A stretch of DNA of 64,000 nucleotides. Source: Rhizobium sp. CG5 (GTDB taxonomy: Bacteria; Pseudomonadota; Alphaproteobacteria; Rhizobiales; Rhizobiaceae). The stretch is taken from NCBI RefSeq assembly GCF_023701945.1, contig NZ_JABAEF010000007.1, positions 186,001 to 250,000 on the forward strand. The letters run 5' to 3'. Below, piece by piece: positions 8,991 through 17,860 of the stretch. Position numbers and translations under genes: made by a program. The notes below the pieces were generated by a model that made no database searches, was not told the origin of the DNA, and saw only the letters and a list, made by a program, of their open reading frames with translations. Position 1 is the stretch's first letter; every line of letters begins with the position of its first letter.

Positions 8991-9611
8991 CTATCCGTCG
9001 TCGACTGCGCTGCGCGCGAAGCTCTTTAAAAAGATCCGGCAGGCCGGTTCGACATTCGCCATGATTTCCGCATCGGTGACGCTGCTGCGGATCGCCCAGA
9101 AGGCCTGTTCGACCAGACGGGCCTCGCAGAGCGCCTTGAACCTCCAGGCGGCTTCGGTGGCGTCGGCGATATCCAGTTCCCCAGCCTCGGCAGCCTGCTG
9201 CAGGATGTCCGCGATGACGCCGATCACGCCTCTTGGGCCGTTTTCGTAAAAGATGCGCCCCAACTCCGGGAAGCGCACGGCCTCCGCGATCACCAGCCGG
9301 TTCACTGACATGATCTCGTCCGACAGCAGGAAGCGCAGATAGTTGCGACCGAGCGCCCGGAGCTTGGCGTCTATGCCCACGCCGTGATCGGGAAGGGCTA
9401 TGAATTCCTGCCATCGCATTTGACCTGCTGTGACGACAAAGGCAGCGAAAAGCTCTTCCTTGGAGGCGAAGTAGCCGTAGAGCGTGCCTTTGGAGCCCCC
9501 GACCGCTGATGCGATCGTTGCCATGGAGACGGTGCCGTAGCCTTGTGAGCGGAAAAGCTCGCCGGCAATGGCTATGATTTCATTTCGTTTCTTCTCGGTC
9601 TTGACGCGCAT
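8991..9611 (-). CDS. TetR-family transcriptional regulator
   Basis: This 206-residue protein has an N-terminal TetR helix-turn-helix (YGTVSMATIASAVGGSKGTLYGYF followed by KEELFAAF) and an all-helical ligand-binding C-terminal half. ATG 9611 (MRVKTEKKRNEII) is preferred; the longer in-frame reading to 9680 would begin inside the operator region and lacks a ribosome site. It is divergent from the carotenoid-oxygenase-type gene with under 100 bp between, so it probably represses that gene and itself through the inverted repeat at 9667-9692. Confidence 0.88.
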   Translation of the reverse strand: MRVKTEKKRNEIIAIAGELFRSQGYGTVSMATIASAVGGSKGTLYGYFASKEELFAAFVVTAGQMRWQEFIALPDHGVGIDAKLRALGRNYLRFLLSDEIMSVNRLVIAEAVRFPELGRIFYENGPRGVIGVIADILQQAAEAGELDIADATEAAWRFKALCEARLVEQAFWAIRSSVTDAEIMANVEPACRIFLKSFARSAVDDG

Positions 9612-9666
9612 GGCTGCCTTATAAACGTAAAGGTCAGTACTGTTAAGTTGACAAACTGCAAAGTTT

Positions 9667-9692
9667 ATAATAGTACACATTGGTACTGTTAT
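9667..9692. promoter_or_regulatory. Candidate TetR operator
   Basis: Arms ATAATAGTAC (9667-9676) and GTACTGTTAT (9683-9692) are inverted with one mismatch around a 6-bp spacer. A further copy of GTACTGTTA lies at 9637-9645, within CAGTACTG. The sites fill the short divergent gap between the TetR gene and the cleavage oxygenase gene, where an autoregulating TetR repressor would be expected to bind. Confidence 0.55.
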
Positions 9693-9704
9693 GGGGAGGA
9701 TTCA

Positions 9705-11171
9705 ATGACAGCACCATTCCCGAATGCGCCCGAGTTCACCGGCGCATTGTACACGCCTGCCCGATTCGAGGGCGAGATCTTTGATCTGGAGATCGAGGGC
9801 AAGGTCCCCGACGAAATCGACGGGACATTTTTTCAGGTGGCGCCGGATCCGCAATATCCGCCCATGCTCGGCCAGGACATGTTCTTCAACGGCGACGGGG
9901 CCATCAGCGCCTTTGAATTCAAGAACGGTCATGTCGATTTCAAGCGACGCTATGTGATGACGGAGCGGTTGAAGGCGCAGCGGGCGGCAAGAGCCTCGCT
10001 GCACGGCGTCTACCGCAATCCGTATACCAACGACCCGAGCGTTTGTGATCTGAACAACAGCACCGCCAATACCAATGTGGTCGTCCACGCCGGCAAGCTT
10101 CTGGCGCTGAAAGAGGATAGCGCACCCTATGCGCTCGATCCGATCACCATGGAAACCATCGGCCTGTGGGATTTCGACGGCCAGTTGACGAGTGCCACCT
10201 TCACGGCCCATCCCAAGATCGACCCGGCGACCGGCGATCTGCTCTGTTTCGGATATGAGGCCAAGGGCGACGCGACGCCGGACATCGTCTATTACGAGAT
10301 CGATGCCAAGGGGCGGATGAAGCGCGAAACCTGGATCGTTGCGCCCTATGCCGCCATGATCCACGATTTTGCGGTCACTGAAAATTACGTCATATTCCCG
10401 CTGATGCCGCTGACCTCCGATCTGCAGCGCCTGAAAGACGGTGGCAAGCATTTCCAGTGGCAGCCGGGTCTCGATCAGCTGTTCGGCGTGCTTCGACGCC
10501 ACGGCGATGGCCGCGACATACGCTGGTTCACGGCCCCCAACGGGTTCCAGGGCCATACATTGAACGCCTTCGATGACGGCGGTCGCATCTACATCGACAT
10601 GCCGATCACCAGCGGCAACATCTTCTATTTCTTTCCGCAGGCCGATGGGAAAGTTCCGCCACCGGAAACGCTGTCGTCCAATATGATGCGGCTGACGATC
10701 GACATGAACGGGCGCAGCAACGGGTTGGACATGACGCCGCTGACGCGGTTTGCCTGTGAGTTTCCGCGCAGCGACGACCGCTATATGGGACGGCCCTACC
10801 AGCACGGCTTCGTCATTGCCATGGACCCGACCAAGCCCTTCGACGAGGCGCGTATCGGACCGCGACCCTTCCAGTTCTTCAATCAGCTGGCCCATATCAA
10901 CGTCACGAACGGTCAGACGAAGACCTGGTTTGCCGACGCGCAATCCTGCTTTCAGGAGCCGATCTTCGTGCCGAAACATGCGGATGCGCCAGAGGGCGTC
11001 GGCTATGTGATCGGCCTGTGCAACCGTCTGGCGGACCGCACGACCGATCTTCTGGTGCTGGATGCCCAGCAGATTGACGAGGGGCCGATTGCCACGATCA
11101 AGTTGCCCGTGCGGTTGCGGATGTCGCTGCATGGCAATTGGGTCCCGGGCGCCGTGCTCCGGCCCTCCTGA
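9705..11171 (+). CDS. Carotenoid oxygenase family / lignostilbene-type dioxygenase
   Basis: This 488-residue protein is a seven-bladed-propeller non-haem iron oxygenase. The four iron-ligand histidines appear as H169 (FTAHPK), H220 (MIHDFAVT), H284 (FQGHTLNAF) and H476 (SLHGNWVPG). Bacterial members cut the central double bond of carotenoids, stilbenes or isoeugenol-type phenylpropenes with O2, giving aldehydes. ATG 9705 follows GGGGAGGA; a longer frame start at 9648 lies in the operator region. With an aldehyde dehydrogenase next and an aromatic ring-cleavage operon nearby, a stilbene or phenylpropene substrate is more likely than a carotenoid. The precise substrate is not readable. Confidence 0.9.
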   Translation: MTAPFPNAPEFTGALYTPARFEGEIFDLEIEGKVPDEIDGTFFQVAPDPQYPPMLGQDMFFNGDGAISAFEFKNGHVDFKRRYVMTERLKAQRAARASLHGVYRNPYTNDPSVCDLNNSTANTNVVVHAGKLLALKEDSAPYALDPITMETIGLWDFDGQLTSATFTAHPKIDPATGDLLCFGYEAKGDATPDIVYYEIDAKGRMKRETWIVAPYAAMIHDFAVTENYVIFPLMPLTSDLQRLKDGGKHFQWQPGLDQLFGVLRRHGDGRDIRWFTAPNGFQGHTLNAFDDGGRIYIDMPITSGNIFYFFPQADGKVPPPETLSSNMMRLTIDMNGRSNGLDMTPLTRFACEFPRSDDRYMGRPYQHGFVIAMDPTKPFDEARIGPRPFQFFNQLAHINVTNGQTKTWFADAQSCFQEPIFVPKHADAPEGVGYVIGLCNRLADRTTDLLVLDAQQIDEGPIATIKLPVRLRMSLHGNWVPGAVLRPS

Positions 11172-11290
11172 GGGTTTTTGGCCTTAAAGATCAGCGCTGG
11201 CGGGTGTGAATCTCGCCAATCGCACGATCGATATTTAAATCCGGCAGGATCCACAGACCCCTAGGGCTGAGTGGATGTCGATATCTATTA

Positions 11291-11307
11291 TTATCGAATA
11301 ATGATAA
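11291..11307. promoter_or_regulatory. Candidate operator TTATC-N7-GATAA (copy 2)
   Basis: The site reads TTATCGAATAATGATAA, with perfect 5-bp inverted arms. It lies 165 bp upstream of the aldehyde dehydrogenase start and 24 bp from copy 3. Confidence 0.55.
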
Positions 11308-11331
11308 ATATTATTTTCATATAAAATAGTT

Positions 11332-11348
11332 TTATCAAAATATGATAA
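11332..11348. promoter_or_regulatory. Candidate operator TTATC-N7-GATAA (copy 3)
   Basis: The site reads TTATCAAAATATGATAA, with perfect arms. It starts 41 bp (close to four helical turns) after copy 2, so the pair could be bound on the same DNA face. Confidence 0.55.
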
Positions 11349-11472
11349 TGGTATTGACGAATGGTAAATCCGGTGCCTAAATCACCGGCAGGAGGAGCCT
11401 CAAGACATTATTTGTCACCACATCTTTGCCGGACAAATGGTGTGGGTGAGGGCCGCACAAGGAGGAATTGCT

Positions 11473-12945
11473 TTGCAACACAATAACGAACAGCCTTCAT
11501 CCAGGCCCGCCTACAATGGGTTTGACGGACAATATATCGCCGGTCGATGGATCGCCGGCACGGCGGGCTCGACCACCGTTGACAGAAACCCCTATGACGA
11601 TTCTGTCCTGGCGGAAATTTCCCAGGCGAGCCTGGCAGATCTCGATCAGGCCTTTCATGCTGCCAAGGCGGCGCAGGGAGCCTGGGCGCGCACGCTGCCC
11701 AGCGAGCGGGCATCGGTCTTTCTAAAGGCCGTCTCGGTCATGGATGCCCGCAAGGAGGAAATCGTCAGCTGGCTTATCCGCGAGTCGGGTAGCTCGCGCA
11801 TCAAGGCGGGCGTCGAATGGGGCGCGGTGCGGGCCGGCATGCTGGAGGCGGCGACCATGCCGGCCGCAGCCCAAGGCCATATCATTCCCGTCGACAAGCC
11901 CGGCAAGGAAGCCCGCGTCTATAAAAAGCCGGTCGGCGTCGTCGGTGTCATCAGCCCGTGGAATTTTCCGCTGCATCTCTCCAACCGTTCCGTTGCGCCG
12001 GCCTTGGCGCTTGGCAATGCGGTGGTGCTGAAGCCGTCGAACGACACGCCGGTCACCGGTGGCCTGCTGCTGGCGAAAATCTACGAGGAGGCCGGACTGC
12101 CGGCCGGCGTCCTCAATGTCGTCGTTGGCAGTTCCGCGGTGATTGGCGATGCCTTTTCCCGGCATCCCGTGCCGCGCGTGCTGACCTTCACCGGTTCCAC
12201 GCCCGTCGGCCGTCACATTGCGCAAGTGGCGGGGGAATCGTCCCTTTTGAAACGGCTGGGCCTCGAACTCGGTGGCAATGCGCCGCTGGTGGTGCTGGAC
12301 GATGCCGATCTCGAAAAGGCGGTCGGTGCCGCCCTGATCGGCAGGTTCATGCATCAGGGCCAGATCTGCATGAGCACCAACCGCATCATCGTCGACGCTT
12401 CGATCTATGACCGCTTCGTTGAGGCCTTTACCGAAGCGGTCAAGACGGTGAAATATGGCGATCCGAACGATCCTCACACGCTGGTCGGCCCGCTCTGCAA
12501 CGACAGCCAGTTGCGCAACGTGACGGACAGCATTGCCCGTGCGCGCCAAAGCGGATTTCGGGAATGCGTGTCGGGCCCTATCGAAGGCCGCGTGGTGGCG
12601 CCGCATGTCTTTGCCGACGTGACGAACTCTTCGGAATTTGCCCGCCACGAGATCTTCGGCCCCGTCGCGCCGATCATCAAGGCGGCCAACGAGGCGGAGG
12701 CGCTGGCCTTTGCCAATGACACGGAATTCGGTCTTTCCAGCGCGGTCTTTACGCGCGACGAGGCCCGCGGCCTGGCATTCGCCCAGCAAATCGAGGCTGG
12801 CATGACCCATATCAACGACATCACGATCCATGATTATCCGCATGTGATGTTCGGCGGCGAAAAGAACTCCGGCCTCGGCCGCTTCAACGGCAAATGGATT
12901 ATCGAGGAATTCACCACGGATCACTTCATCTCGATCCAGCGATAA
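11473..12945 (+). CDS. Aromatic aldehyde dehydrogenase (NAD(P)+)
   Basis: This 490-residue aldehyde dehydrogenase has all catalytic landmarks: SPWNFP (oxyanion asparagine) near residue 162, general base E265 in LELGGNAP and nucleophile C299 in GQICMSTN. It resembles benzaldehyde/vanillin dehydrogenases and would oxidise the aldehydes released by the upstream cleavage oxygenase. TTG 11473 is preferred because AGGAGGAA stands 5-6 bases upstream; the alternative ATG 11437 has no ribosome site. Two TTATC-N7-GATAA palindromes precede it. Confidence 0.9.
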   Translation: MQHNNEQPSSRPAYNGFDGQYIAGRWIAGTAGSTTVDRNPYDDSVLAEISQASLADLDQAFHAAKAAQGAWARTLPSERASVFLKAVSVMDARKEEIVSWLIRESGSSRIKAGVEWGAVRAGMLEAATMPAAAQGHIIPVDKPGKEARVYKKPVGVVGVISPWNFPLHLSNRSVAPALALGNAVVLKPSNDTPVTGGLLLAKIYEEAGLPAGVLNVVVGSSAVIGDAFSRHPVPRVLTFTGSTPVGRHIAQVAGESSLLKRLGLELGGNAPLVVLDDADLEKAVGAALIGRFMHQGQICMSTNRIIVDASIYDRFVEAFTEAVKTVKYGDPNDPHTLVGPLCNDSQLRNVTDSIARARQSGFRECVSGPIEGRVVAPHVFADVTNSSEFARHEIFGPVAPIIKAANEAEALAFANDTEFGLSSAVFTRDEARGLAFAQQIEAGMTHINDITIHDYPHVMFGGEKNSGLGRFNGKWIIEEFTTDHFISIQR

Positions 12946-12951
12946 ACGGCT

Positions 12952-12990
12952 CGGCGCCCGCGGAGGACAAGGGCGCCGGACCACCTTTTT
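12952..12990 (+). terminator. Hairpin with T-run after aldehyde dehydrogenase
   Basis: CGGCGCCC (12952-12959) pairs with GGGCGCCG (12971-12978), and five T follow at 12986-12990. It may end or reduce transcription between the aldehyde dehydrogenase and MFS genes. Confidence 0.5.
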
Positions 12991-13102
12991 GAGCCGGCGG
13001 GTCGCGCTCGGCACTGAGACGTCATTTACGCACAAGGACAAACAGTTAGCCCTTCGCCTTGCGAGGGAAGGATGACGTGTGCCCTTTAAGGAGGAAGAGA
13101 GC

Positions 13103-14326
13103 ATGCAGAAATTCGAAGCCAGCGCCCGTCATGGGTTGCTGCTGGTCGCGGTCGCGTGGCTGGCGCCAATAGGATCCACCCTGTTCGCGCCGGTTCTGCC
13201 CCATATGATCGCGCATTTTGCCGACGTGCCGAACGCCGCCCTGCTCGCGCCGATCGCTCTGGTCACGCCGGCCCTTTTAGTGGCCCTGCTTGCCCCTCTT
13301 GCCGGCATGCTGACCGATCGCATCGGCCGGCAGCGCATCCTGATGGCGTCACTCGCGCTCTATGCATTGGCGGGCGTCGCACCGTTCTGGCTCGACAATC
13401 TTTACGTCATCATCCTGACCCGGGCCGTGGTCGGGATCGCCGAAGCGGGCGTCATGACGGCCAGCACCGCCCTTATCTGCGATTATTTCACCGGCAGGCG
13501 GCGGGCCCATTGGCTCTCCGTGCAGTTCGGATCGGCCTCGCTTGTCGCGACGGTCTGCTTCGTGCTCGCCGGAATTCTGGGGGGCTACGACTGGCGTGCG
13601 CCGTTCCTGGTCTACGGAGCGACCGCCCTGTTCATTCCGCTGATCTTCTTGATCATCTTCGAGCCGGTCCGCGGCGCCGGGAATGAGACACCGGCCCAAT
13701 CTCCGCAGGAGGATGACCAGCGTCTGTTCACGGCGCGGTTCATCGGCTGCCTGGGGATAACGCTGGTGTGCGGGGCCCTGTTTTACGTCACGCCCGTCCA
13801 CATCTCGCTGGTGCTCAGCGAGCGTGGCATTGCGGATCCGGCCATGCTGGGCCTGGCCAGCGCCATCGGCTCGCTTGGCGTGGTGGCCGGGGCAACGATC
13901 TTCCGCTTCCAGTCCAAACGTTCGATCGGGATCCTGCTGATCGCGGCATTGGCGGCGCAATCCTTGGGCTTCGTCATTCTCTATACGCAGCCGTCACTGA
14001 TCGGCGGAGTTGTCGGCATGTTCATCAACAATGTCGGCTGCGGTGTCTCGCTGCCTCTCGTGCTGGCCTACACGATGAGCAGGCTGCCCAATGCGTATCG
14101 CGGCCGCGCCTCCGGAGCCTGGACGTCGATGTTCTTTATCGGCCAGTTCGTCTGTCCGCTCTGGGTCTCTGCCGTCTCCACGCTGGGCGGCGGCATGGTC
14201 GCCGCAATGGCGTTCTTCGCCACGTTTACCGGGTTTGTGGCGCTTCTTCTCGTCATGGGTTTCGCATCCGGCCGGGCGTTGCGCGAGCCTGCGGCAACCG
14301 GTGCGCCCATCATTGCGACACACTGA
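13103..14326 (+). CDS. MFS transporter
   Basis: This 407-residue major facilitator protein has about 12 hydrophobic segments and the loop 2-3 signature GMLTDRIGRQRIL (about residues 73-85). ATG 13103 follows AAGGAGGAAGAG closely; an in-frame start at 13079 has no ribosome site. Placed between the aldehyde dehydrogenase and an aromatic-pathway outer-membrane protein, it likely moves an aromatic acid or related compound across the inner membrane. Direction and substrate cannot be read. Confidence 0.87.
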   Translation: MQKFEASARHGLLLVAVAWLAPIGSTLFAPVLPHMIAHFADVPNAALLAPIALVTPALLVALLAPLAGMLTDRIGRQRILMASLALYALAGVAPFWLDNLYVIILTRAVVGIAEAGVMTASTALICDYFTGRRRAHWLSVQFGSASLVATVCFVLAGILGGYDWRAPFLVYGATALFIPLIFLIIFEPVRGAGNETPAQSPQEDDQRLFTARFIGCLGITLVCGALFYVTPVHISLVLSERGIADPAMLGLASAIGSLGVVAGATIFRFQSKRSIGILLIAALAAQSLGFVILYTQPSLIGGVVGMFINNVGCGVSLPLVLAYTMSRLPNAYRGRASGAWTSMFFIGQFVCPLWVSAVSTLGGGMVAAMAFFATFTGFVALLLVMGFASGRALREPAATGAPIIATH

Positions 14327-14350
14327 CATCTTTTTAACGGGGGAACTGAA

Positions 14351-15379
14351 ATGGCAAAACGAACAGCAAATACCGGGTGGGGCTCTGCTGCTCTGTCTGG
14401 ACTGTGTCTTCTGGGGACCATCTCTGCCGCGCAGGCAGCCGAATTCTACCAGACCACGACGCCGGGGGCGACCACAGACATCAGGGCAGCAGAACTGCCG
14501 CCGGAGGCCGGCTTCTATGCGATCGGCGGTCTTTGGGGCAATTGGCGCGATCGGCTGAACGACGGGGACGGAAACGCGATGTTTCCCGATACGGACGAGA
14601 CCCTGTTGCAGGGGCAGTTGGGGGGACTCTATGTCTACCCAGGCGAATACCTCGGCGGACGAATGGCCTCCTCGCTGATCTTCGCCTACGGCAAGCATGA
14701 CATGACCATTACCGAGACGACACCGGCAGACCTCAGCAGCGAGACCACCGGTTCCTTCGACGCCTATTCCGATCTCTTCTTCTGGTCGAAGAGCTGGTAC
14801 GAAGGCCCACCGCCCGGCGCGCCGGGCCAGCCGAAGCCGACTGCCGACTTCGTGCCGCCCATGCCGGTTGGCTTCACGCTCGGCCTCGGCCTCGGCGTCA
14901 CCATTCCGATCGGCGTTTTCGACAATCAGGAAGTCGGCAATCCCGGCTTCAACAATTGGGTGCTGTCGCCCAATGTCGCGTTCACCTATCGAACCAGGCC
15001 GATCCTGCTGGATGCCACGGAATTCTCGGGGCGGGTGTACTACAATCACAACTTCGAGCGGGAGGATTCGACCGGCGGCTTCGACTATCGAGACGGCGAC
15101 TATCTCTCGGCGGATTTTGCGGTGACCGAGCGTTACAATCGGTTCCAGTTCGGTCTGGCCGGAAACGTCCGCTGGCAGATCGAAGACGACGAGGGGTCGC
15201 CGGCCATACCGGCCTCCGACGGACAACGCCACAAATCGATCCGGCTGGGTCCGATCCTGGCGATCGATTTCCCGGAACAGCGCACGACCGTGTCGCTGAA
15301 ATACCTGACCGATGTCTATACCCGCAACGCTTTCGACGGCGACTATCTGCAGTTGAGCTTCATTCGTAAGATCTGGTGA
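14351..15379 (+). CDS. Outer-membrane protein of the phenol meta-pathway (MetA-like) family
   Basis: This 342-residue protein has a cleavable signal peptide ending AQAAEF (about residues 20-25). After it come alternating hydrophobic/aromatic stretches typical of an outer-membrane beta-barrel, ending in LQLSFIRKIW with the usual terminal aromatic residue. It resembles proteins found with aromatic meta-cleavage pathways (Phenol_MetA_deg/SphA type), thought to form uptake channels for hydrophobic substrates. It follows the MFS gene by 24 bp, suggesting one transcript and paired outer/inner membrane uptake. Confidence 0.75.
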   Translation: MAKRTANTGWGSAALSGLCLLGTISAAQAAEFYQTTTPGATTDIRAAELPPEAGFYAIGGLWGNWRDRLNDGDGNAMFPDTDETLLQGQLGGLYVYPGEYLGGRMASSLIFAYGKHDMTITETTPADLSSETTGSFDAYSDLFFWSKSWYEGPPPGAPGQPKPTADFVPPMPVGFTLGLGLGVTIPIGVFDNQEVGNPGFNNWVLSPNVAFTYRTRPILLDATEFSGRVYYNHNFEREDSTGGFDYRDGDYLSADFAVTERYNRFQFGLAGNVRWQIEDDEGSPAIPASDGQRHKSIRLGPILAIDFPEQRTTVSLKYLTDVYTRNAFDGDYLQLSFIRKIW

Positions 15380-15395
15380 GACCTCTTGCCTGCCT

Positions 15396-15431
15396 GCTCG
15401 CAACATGGGGGGAATGCCACCGGTTGCGAGC
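15396..15431 (+). terminator. Hairpin after outer-membrane protein gene
   Basis: GCTCGCAAC (15396-15404) pairs perfectly with GTTGCGAGC (15423-15431). There is no T-run, so it may act with Rho or only protect the mRNA end. Confidence 0.4.
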
Positions 15432-15490
15432 GGGATGGCGGCCTAGCCCCATGTTTTCTGCTCGATTTCCATCACGTGTATTCGTTATAA

Positions 15491-15507
15491 ATATCGAAAA
15501 ACGATAA
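15491..15507. promoter_or_regulatory. Candidate operator ATATC-N7-GATAA (copy 4)
   Basis: The site reads ATATCGAAAAACGATAA. It differs from copies 2 and 3 by one arm base and has the same 7-bp spacing. It lies upstream of the ABC transporter operon. Confidence 0.5.
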
Positions 15508-15560
15508 TTGTGAAAAAATATCCATAATGAGATAGCGTAATTTGAGAAACATCTTGATCT

Positions 15561-15577
15561 TTATCAAAATCTGAGAA
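15561..15577. promoter_or_regulatory. Candidate operator TTATC-N7-GAGAA (copy 5)
   Basis: The site reads TTATCAAAATCTGAGAA. It has one arm mismatch and shares the TTATCAAAAT left part with copy 3. Confidence 0.4.
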
Positions 15578-15743
15578 TACTCAAGGGCGTCGCTGGGCAC
15601 CGGCCTGCATCGGGAGGTGGAGGCCGGAGCAAAGGCAGCGGCAAAGCGGAGATTGTTCCGGAATCGGATGGATTCAGCGCACGAATGACCGCGTCTAGTG
15701 CCGGTTGGCTCATGTCTGAAGAACGCTCTTGGGAGGAGATAAT

Positions 15744-16961
15744 ATGTCGACAGGATTGCAGTTGACGCGCCGCAGGGCGCTTGGCTTGTTTGCCGCCGCG
15801 CCATTGGCCGGTTGGGCCGTACAGGCGCGCGCCGCCGGCGCACCGGTCAAGATCGGGCTCGTGCTCACCATGTCCGGCCCGTTCGCATCGAGCGGACAGA
15901 TCATGGCCAATGCGGCGAAGCTCTATCTGGAGACCGAGGGCAAGAAGGTACTGGGCGACATTCCGGTGGAACTCGTCATCCGCGACGATGGCGGCGCCAA
16001 TCCTGATGTGGCCAAGCGGCTGGTGCAGGAACTGGTGACGCGCGACAAGGTCCAGTATCTCGGCGGGTTTCAATGGACGCCGAACGCCAACGCCATTGCG
16101 CCTTTGCTCAAGCAGGCGAAATTGCCCTGCGTGCTTTTCAATGCATCGGGCGCCAACACGACCCAGCTTGCGCCCTGGTTTGCGCGCACCGCCTTTACCC
16201 ACTGGCAGGTAAACCAGCCGCTCGGCGAGTGGGCGGCCGGCTCAAAAGGCTTCAAGAAGGCCTACCTGCTGACCACCGACTTTGCTCCGGGGCATGATGC
16301 CGAAGAGGCCTTCACGAAAGGCTTCACGTCAAAGGGCGGCGAGGTCATCGATTCGGTGAAAATGCCGATCCAGAGCCCGAACTTCGTGCCCTTCCTGCTG
16401 GCCGCCAAGAATGCCAAGCCGGACGTGGTCTTTGCCTTTCATCCCGGCGGCGTGCAGGCGTCGGCCTTCATGCGGGCCTGCCAGGAAGCGGACCTGCGGG
16501 GCGCCGGCATCCAGCTCGTCGGCCCAGGCGACCTGACCAGCGACGAGGAACTTCCCAATATCGGTGCTGCGGCTCTCGGCGTCATTACCGCCGGGCAATA
16601 CAGCATGGCAGGAGACCGTCCCGCCAATCATGCCTTCGTCGAGGCGTGGAAGAAGGCCTATACGTTTTCGCCCGTGCGGCCCAATTACATGGCAGCCGGT
16701 GCCTATGACGGCATGCATCTGATCTGCACTGCGATTGCGGCAACGGCCGGAACCGCAGACGCCCCTGCCGCCATGGCGGCCATGACGACATTCAGCGCCG
16801 AAAGCCCGCGCGGCCCGATTTCGATCGATCCGCAAACCCGTGACATCGTCCAGAACATCTACATTCGCGAGGTTCGTGAGGTTGGCGGCGAACTGGCCAA
16901 TGTCGAGATCGAGACCATTCCGGGCGTCAAGGATCCATGGAAGGCGGAACATCCTCTCTGA
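15744..16961 (+). CDS. ABC transporter substrate-binding protein (branched-chain amino acid/aromatic type)
   Basis: This 405-residue periplasmic binding protein of the LivK/HAAT family carries an N-terminal twin-arginine-like signal (LTRRRALGLFAAAPLAG) and begins its mature fold with KIGLVLTMSGPFASSG. ATG 15744 follows GGGAGGAGAT. Members in aromatic loci bind aromatic acids rather than leucine. Its position among aromatic genes and behind the shared palindromes suggests import of an aromatic compound; the ligand is inferred. Confidence 0.88.
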   Translation: MSTGLQLTRRRALGLFAAAPLAGWAVQARAAGAPVKIGLVLTMSGPFASSGQIMANAAKLYLETEGKKVLGDIPVELVIRDDGGANPDVAKRLVQELVTRDKVQYLGGFQWTPNANAIAPLLKQAKLPCVLFNASGANTTQLAPWFARTAFTHWQVNQPLGEWAAGSKGFKKAYLLTTDFAPGHDAEEAFTKGFTSKGGEVIDSVKMPIQSPNFVPFLLAAKNAKPDVVFAFHPGGVQASAFMRACQEADLRGAGIQLVGPGDLTSDEELPNIGAAALGVITAGQYSMAGDRPANHAFVEAWKKAYTFSPVRPNYMAAGAYDGMHLICTAIAATAGTADAPAAMAAMTTFSAESPRGPISIDPQTRDIVQNIYIREVREVGGELANVEIETIPGVKDPWKAEHPL

Positions 16962-16997
16962 TATTCCGCCAAACCTGTCGGTTCCCTGGAGAGACGC

Positions 16998-17858
16998 ATG
17001 AATACAGTGGTCGAAATCGCCTTTCAGGCGCTCGCGTATGCGAGCGTCCTCTATCTCATCTCGGTCGGGCTCTCTGTCACGCTCGGTCTGATGGGCTTCG
17101 TCAATCTGGCGCATGGCGTCTTCGCGATGGCGGGCGGCTATTTTGCCGCCGTCGCGATCGCAGACTGGGGCGCGCCCTGGCTCGTCATGCTCGTGTGTGC
17201 GCCGCTGGCCGTTGCCGTGCTGGCGGCGGTTGCCGAAAAGACCCTGTATGGGCGTCTCTACAACCGCTCGGAGCTTGATCAGGTGCTGTTCTGCATCGGC
17301 CTGATCTTTATCGTCGGGGCGTTGGCCCGCATGTTTTTCGGACCCTTGATGCGCCCCATCGACTTGCCTGAAAGCCTGATGCAGAGCGTGGCGATCGGAC
17401 AATCCTCGTTCTATGTCTATAAACTGGTCGTCGTCGGCATCGGCGCCCTGACCGCTGGAGCCATTCTGATTGCGCTGGAGCGCACAAGGATCGGCGCCGT
17501 CATTCGCGCCGCAGTCGAAAACAGGGGCATGGCGGAGTCCGTCGGCGTGCGCACGAAATTCGTCTTCACCGCGACTTTCGCCTTCGGGGGCGCGCTGGCA
17601 GCGCTCGGCGGCATGCTGGGAGCAGATGTGTTCGGCCTCAACCCGTCCTACGCCCTCGACATTCTGGTCTATGTGCAGATCGTCGTGGCGGTGGCCGGTC
17701 TCGGCACGCTGCGCGGCTCCTTCATCGCAGCCCTGCTGGTCGGCATCATCCAGACCGTCTCGGCCTATTATCTGCCGGCCTTCGGCACCTTTATCCTCTT
17801 TCTCGCCGTCTTCGTCCTGCTGCTGTTCCGGCCGCGCGGCCTGTTCGGAAGGATCTGA
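16998..17858 (+). CDS. livH: Branched-chain-type ABC permease (LivH family)
   Basis: This 286-residue inner-membrane permease has about eight hydrophobic helices. The LivH-type segments SVGLSVTLGLMGFVNLAHG (near residue 22) and the late VAVAGLGTLRGSFIAALLVG are visible. It pairs with the LivM-type permease starting 3 bp downstream. The name gives the family only; the cargo is probably aromatic. Confidence 0.9.
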   Translation: MNTVVEIAFQALAYASVLYLISVGLSVTLGLMGFVNLAHGVFAMAGGYFAAVAIADWGAPWLVMLVCAPLAVAVLAAVAEKTLYGRLYNRSELDQVLFCIGLIFIVGALARMFFGPLMRPIDLPESLMQSVAIGQSSFYVYKLVVVGIGALTAGAILIALERTRIGAVIRAAVENRGMAESVGVRTKFVFTATFAFGGALAALGGMLGADVFGLNPSYALDILVYVQIVVAVAGLGTLRGSFIAALLVGIIQTVSAYYLPAFGTFILFLAVFVLLLFRPRGLFGRI

Positions 17859-17860
17859 AC

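Larger units (their letters stand above)
11172..11472. other. AT-rich promoter region before aldehyde dehydrogenase
   Basis: This 301-bp gap is strikingly AT-rich between about 11270 and 11370 compared with the GC-rich genes around it. It holds two copies of the TTATC-N7-GATAA palindrome. No gene is seen. Confidence 0.7.
15380..15743. other. Intergenic region between porin and ABC binding-protein genes
   Basis: The first 60 bp hold a hairpin (15396-15431). From about 15475 to 15580 the sequence turns AT-rich and contains two copies of the TTATC-N7-GATAA-type palindrome. No gene is seen. The ABC operon promoter probably lies here. Confidence 0.65.

Noticed and set aside
9705..11171. Reading the carotenoid oxygenase family gene as a carotenoid pathway member
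   Set aside because: No carotenoid or retinoid gene is nearby, while an aromatic aldehyde dehydrogenase and ring-cleavage genes are; a stilbene/phenylpropene role is favoured though not proven.
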